DNA of 64,000 nucleotides from Paragonimus skrjabini miyazakii (lineage: Eukaryota > Platyhelminthes > Trematoda > Plagiorchiida > Troglotrematidae), in contig JTDE01003913.1 of NCBI GenBank assembly GCA_014338405.1, forward strand, positions 2,052-66,051, read 5' to 3'. The notes under the pieces are model-generated. The model saw only the letters and a list, made by a program, of their open reading frames with translations, had not been told where the DNA came from and did no database searches. Shown one piece after another: positions 61,090 through 64,000 of this stretch (positions are counted from its first letter, which is position 1; each line of letters starts with the position of its first letter). The position numbers and the translations under genes are program-made.

Positions 61090-61830
61090 AAGTATGTGAT
61101 CCAATAAGAACGAGTCCCGAATGCAGCCCCGTCATCTACAACTAATAGCTATGTGGTCTATCTGAGACCAGGCCTGATTCCGAGGAGGAGAGCGCCAAGC
61201 ATAACAATGACGTGCACGATACCTAAAACTAGTGCTGACCAAAAATAGCTTGGGTTCAGCACACAGCTGTGATAGTCGCCAGCCATTATCCGAGCGACGG
61301 GATGCTGTCCCAAACATGCCACCTAAACGAGACTCGACCTCACCAAGGCAGCCAACCTGGGCGTTCATATCTCCGGCCAGAACAACTGTGTCGACCGAAG
61401 GAGAGCGGCCAGATCCGAATAAAAAGTGTCTTCGACGCCGGTGTCCCTACAGTTAGTTGGAACATAAGCAGATACAATAAAAAGATTGCTGAAAGTTTTG
61501 CGTCTAGAGCTGACCCTAACAGGACCCACCAAGCGGACGATGCAGTCTACTGTTAACAGTTCCCAATGCGGCTGCGACCGTCGTGCTAAGGACTACATTT
61601 ACTAAAGCTTGACCGGTAGCGACAGCTGTGAAGTCACTTGAAGTGTATAACCAGTATCGGGTAGACAATTCGGGTGCTGTTAGTTTCACATACTGACTAC
61701 TGTCCTGCATTCAAGTTTCCGAGATACCGCAGACATCGACATACAAGGAGTCTAACGTTCGCGAGAGAGCAGCTTGTTGACCTATGTTTTAGAGTGTGAA
61801 CGTTGAAAGCACCTAAATTAATTCACCTTC
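61090..61830 (-). pseudogene. RTE endonuclease domain
   Basis: Read downwards: LGAFNVHTLKHRS just after 61830, then a frame change to SSQYVKLTAPELSTRYWLYT (61710), GQALVNVVLS and VNSRLHRPLG. From 61368 comes MNAQVGCLGEVESRLGGMFG, the block around the catalytic D/N pair, here with MNAQ directly preceded by the expected region. Then NGWRLSQLCAEPKLFLVSTS, CYAWRSPPRNQAWSQIDHIA with Asp-His, and SDHALPCCRF (61091). This cuts target DNA in active copies. At least two frameshifts are present. Confidence 0.85.
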
Positions 61831-62216
61831 TAAGTCTGAGCATGCGACAAGAGAGGCCTGATGCTGAGTGATGAGATGGGACTTACCTGCACAGTGCTAC
61901 TATGATTAGCTATATCGATTGTGGGACCTGCAGAGTAGTCACTAGAGCTCGGGGTCGGGAGGGGTCTGAGAACGAAATTTGATAGGACAGTGGGGGAGGG
62001 GTCAGCAGTAACATGTTTTCGCCTATCCACCCTGCTGTATGCAGCAGATAGGGCAACCCGGTTTATACTGTGAGACGGCGGATGCAGTATGGAAATACTG
62101 GTGTTGTGAGTATTCATGATTGTGTTGACTGAGATACTGCCAGGACGCCCAGACCTAGACAGGGGAACAATTAGGGTTCTCAACCAAAGCCTTTGGTTCA
62201 AAAGCCTGTACCGCAA

Positions 62217-63074
62217 GGCAACGGGTGGGAGGCAATGTACCGAAAGTGGTGTAGCGACCTGGAGATTTCACTTGCCTGCTTGCGGTATGATGTGTAAAGT
62301 AGTCCCAAAACTAACAGCTGCACATTTTACCTAGGGTATTAAGAAAGTTCGCATGATGCATGTTGTCCGATTGTTTGTCTGCATGCCATGGGACTACGGC
62401 ACGAACCCGAACGCAAACGTGTGTCAAACACTTCCGGTTTAATTGCTCGTCGACGGCCGGTCTCTAGCCTCTCTAGCTAACTTACGTGTCGGTGCCATTT
62501 TCTAGCGCTATGAGAGACCCTTTGTACATTTCGAGTAATAAATATTCGGTCTCTTCTCAACGGCCTTTTGTATTTCGCGTCTTGTTAATTCGTACCTGAG
62601 GAAAACGACTTAGTGCGCCGTGCAGTAAATTGGTACTTTTTCCGGAAAAAGATGCAAACCTTCTTCCAAACCCCAACTTGGATGACCATGAGACTGTAGT
62701 CTGTCAGACCTTTACCTACTGATCTACCTGGCATGAGTGACTCTGTCGGGGTGGTGTCCACACCATCCAGTTTAGCCCAACAGGTCACTGAGATGTGCTA
62801 GCCGTCACACCGTGTCAAGGTCCGGTGTCGTTTTCACAGATATGACCCCAGAGTACGTAAAAATCTTCAAGAAGCAGCTTTGTTTTAGGGAACCAAAGTT
62901 ATTTACAAACTTCTAACCGCATAGCTACGGTTAATTCACCTTGAGACCAACGTAATCAAAGACGGTCCGACTCAGCGATTGATACACGGGTTCGAGGCAG
63001 AGGCCCAAGGGTCCCGGATCCAGTCAATTTTTCTTGCTCAGCGTCAAGCGAGCGTCTGTTTATCTGAAAGACAG
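62217..63074. other. Spacer between RTE and CR1-like fragment
   Basis: About 860 bases. The part next to 62217 is probably the RTE 5' untranslated region. No gene or repeat is recognised in the rest. Confidence 0.4.
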
Positions 63075-64000
63075 TCATTGAAAACAGGGTGTAGCACCGC
63101 TCTTGGGGATTAAATTAAATACCAAAATCAAAGTCAGATTGCTCACATAATAAAGATTTTTGAAAATGAGAGTCAAGTGCCGTTTAAAAACGTTGGCTAG
63201 AATCGGAGCTAACGACCTCAGGAGGAAGACTGTTCCAAAGGTTAATAACCCTGTAAGAAAAGAACTGTTGCCTAAGAAAGGTCCGAGGACGAAGCTTAAA
63301 AAGTATCTTACAATGTCCTCGCCGGCCGTCGGCATTCGCTACAGTGAAAAACTGATTTACGAGGCCTACTCTAAGGAGGAAGTGTGTGAGAATTAAATCG
63401 CCGCGGAGTCGTCGAAATTCAAGTGGGTAAAGTTCAAGAATTTCACGTCGGGACTTGTACGCGACATTCCTTAAGCCCGCGACTAGTTTGGTAGCCGCGC
63501 ACTGGACTCGCTCAACGGCTAATATGTCCTTCTTCAGGCCGGTATACACGACCTGATTAGCATACTCGAGGAGCGGCCTTACATAAACCCCGTAAAGCGT
63601 TTGGAACGCTTTTTTGTCTATGCGGGGGAAAATGCGCTTAATTATCCAGAGAGAGGCAAATCCTTTTTTTGCCGCCATCTCATGGTGATACGCGAATGAT
63701 AAGTTAGACGACAACCAGATGCCCAGATCTTTCTTCAGGTCGGTTTTCATGATGTCTATTGTGCCAAATGCATTATGAATCACGAAGGCATTACCAGAGT
63801 CACCACCGAGTGACATATGTGCGCACATATTGTCGTTTAGTGGGAGGCTCCAGTCGTCCGACCAACGCTTAACCGCGTCAAGATCAATCTGTAGCACACA
63901 GATCAATCTGTAGCACACCACCGCTCCCGAACGTTGATACCCTGGCATCTGTAACATGCAAGTCGGCTATTTCTTCTCTGAATGTCCGTTATACTTTCGG
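63075..64000 (-). mobile_element. CR1-like non-LTR RT fragment (runs to the window edge)
   Basis: A 257-codon open frame (63957-63184) carries the region after the RT palm: LQIDLDAVKRWSDDWSLPLN, KTDLKKDLGIWLSSNLSFAY, EMAAKKGFASLWIIKRIFP, LYGVYVRPLLEYANQVVY, VERVQCAATKLVAGLRN, LELYPLEFRRLRGDLILTHF, KLRPRTFLRQQFFSYRVINL and WNSLPPEVVSS. It stops at TAA (63184). A neighbouring frame (63335-63075) continues FKRHLTLIFKNLYY, so a frameshift near the end is likely. The palm itself lies beyond a 19-bp duplication at 63881-63918 or outside the window. Confidence 0.87.
63881..63918. repeat. Perfect 19-bp tandem duplication
   Basis: AGATCAATCTGTAGCACAC occurs at 63881-63899 and again at 63900-63918. 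As 19 is not a multiple of three, it shifts the frame of the CR1-like RT at the start of its recognisable part. Confidence 0.85.

Larger units (their letters stand above)
58895..62216 (-). mobile_element. RTE (SR2-like) element, nearly complete
   Basis: The element runs from a polar N-terminal leader (62216-61830), through an apurinic-type endonuclease, RT palm and thumb, to the C-terminal block RGLRWLGHVLRMP near 59130. Only a few stops and frame changes are evident, fewer than in the other RTE copies here. After about 58990 the typical end of the frame is lost. No poly(A) or simple-repeat tail is obvious at the low-coordinate end. Such elements use the endonuclease and RT for target-primed insertion. 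Confidence 0.88.

Noticed and set aside
63160..63396. Plus-strand frame rich in Lys and Arg
   Set aside because: It is the antisense of the well-supported CR1-like RT frame.
1..64000. CRISPR arrays, operons, ribosome binding sites, rRNA genes
   Set aside because: None seen; the split gene and retroelements show this is eukaryotic nuclear DNA.

Overview
The window looks like nuclear DNA of a flatworm, most likely a digenean fluke. The reasons are a split gene with very short introns, an apparent trans-splicing type acceptor just before its start codon, and a retroelement mix familiar from fluke genomes: BEL/Pao, CsRn1-like and other Ty3/gypsy elements, Penelope-like elements (PLEs), and RTE (SR2-like) and CR1-like non-LTR elements. 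Base composition is only mildly AT-rich, which argues against a schistosome. Two 100-base N runs mark assembly gaps. There are no prokaryotic features.

The one host gene I can establish is SBDS, the ribosome maturation factor that works with EFL1 to release eIF6 from 60S subunits. It lies on the minus strand from 48292 to 28736 in five exons. Three tiny introns (52, 39 and 37 nt) are followed by an intron of about 18.35 kb that splits the C-terminal domain. The last exon adds a tail of roughly 110 residues not found in the 250-residue human protein. It is polar, then strongly basic, then acidic.

Almost everything else is retroelement. Region by region: 1-1800 holds two diverged minus-strand copies of an unrecognised coding module. 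6480-11589 is a young BEL/Pao insertion with 503-bp LTRs differing at 2 positions, whose reverse transcriptase has been deleted. 11.6-19.3 kb is featureless to me. 19.3-27.8 kb is a mosaic of a decayed CsRn1-like gypsy element (minus), a 5'-truncated PLE (plus) and a second gypsy element (plus). 28.7-48.3 kb is SBDS, whose giant intron holds PLE and RTE remnants. 48.9-53.5 kb has RTE fragments flanking a PLE with a long open frame. 55.0-58.7 kb is a third gypsy element (mag-like) with weakly matching LTR ends. 58.9-62.2 kb is a nearly complete RTE element, and 63.1-64.0 kb is a CR1-like RT fragment.

The host gene and the elements do not form a joint system. The points most worth following are the SBDS architecture and tail, the recently inserted BEL/Pao element without RT (a candidate trans-mobilised derivative), and the duplicated unknown module at the left edge.
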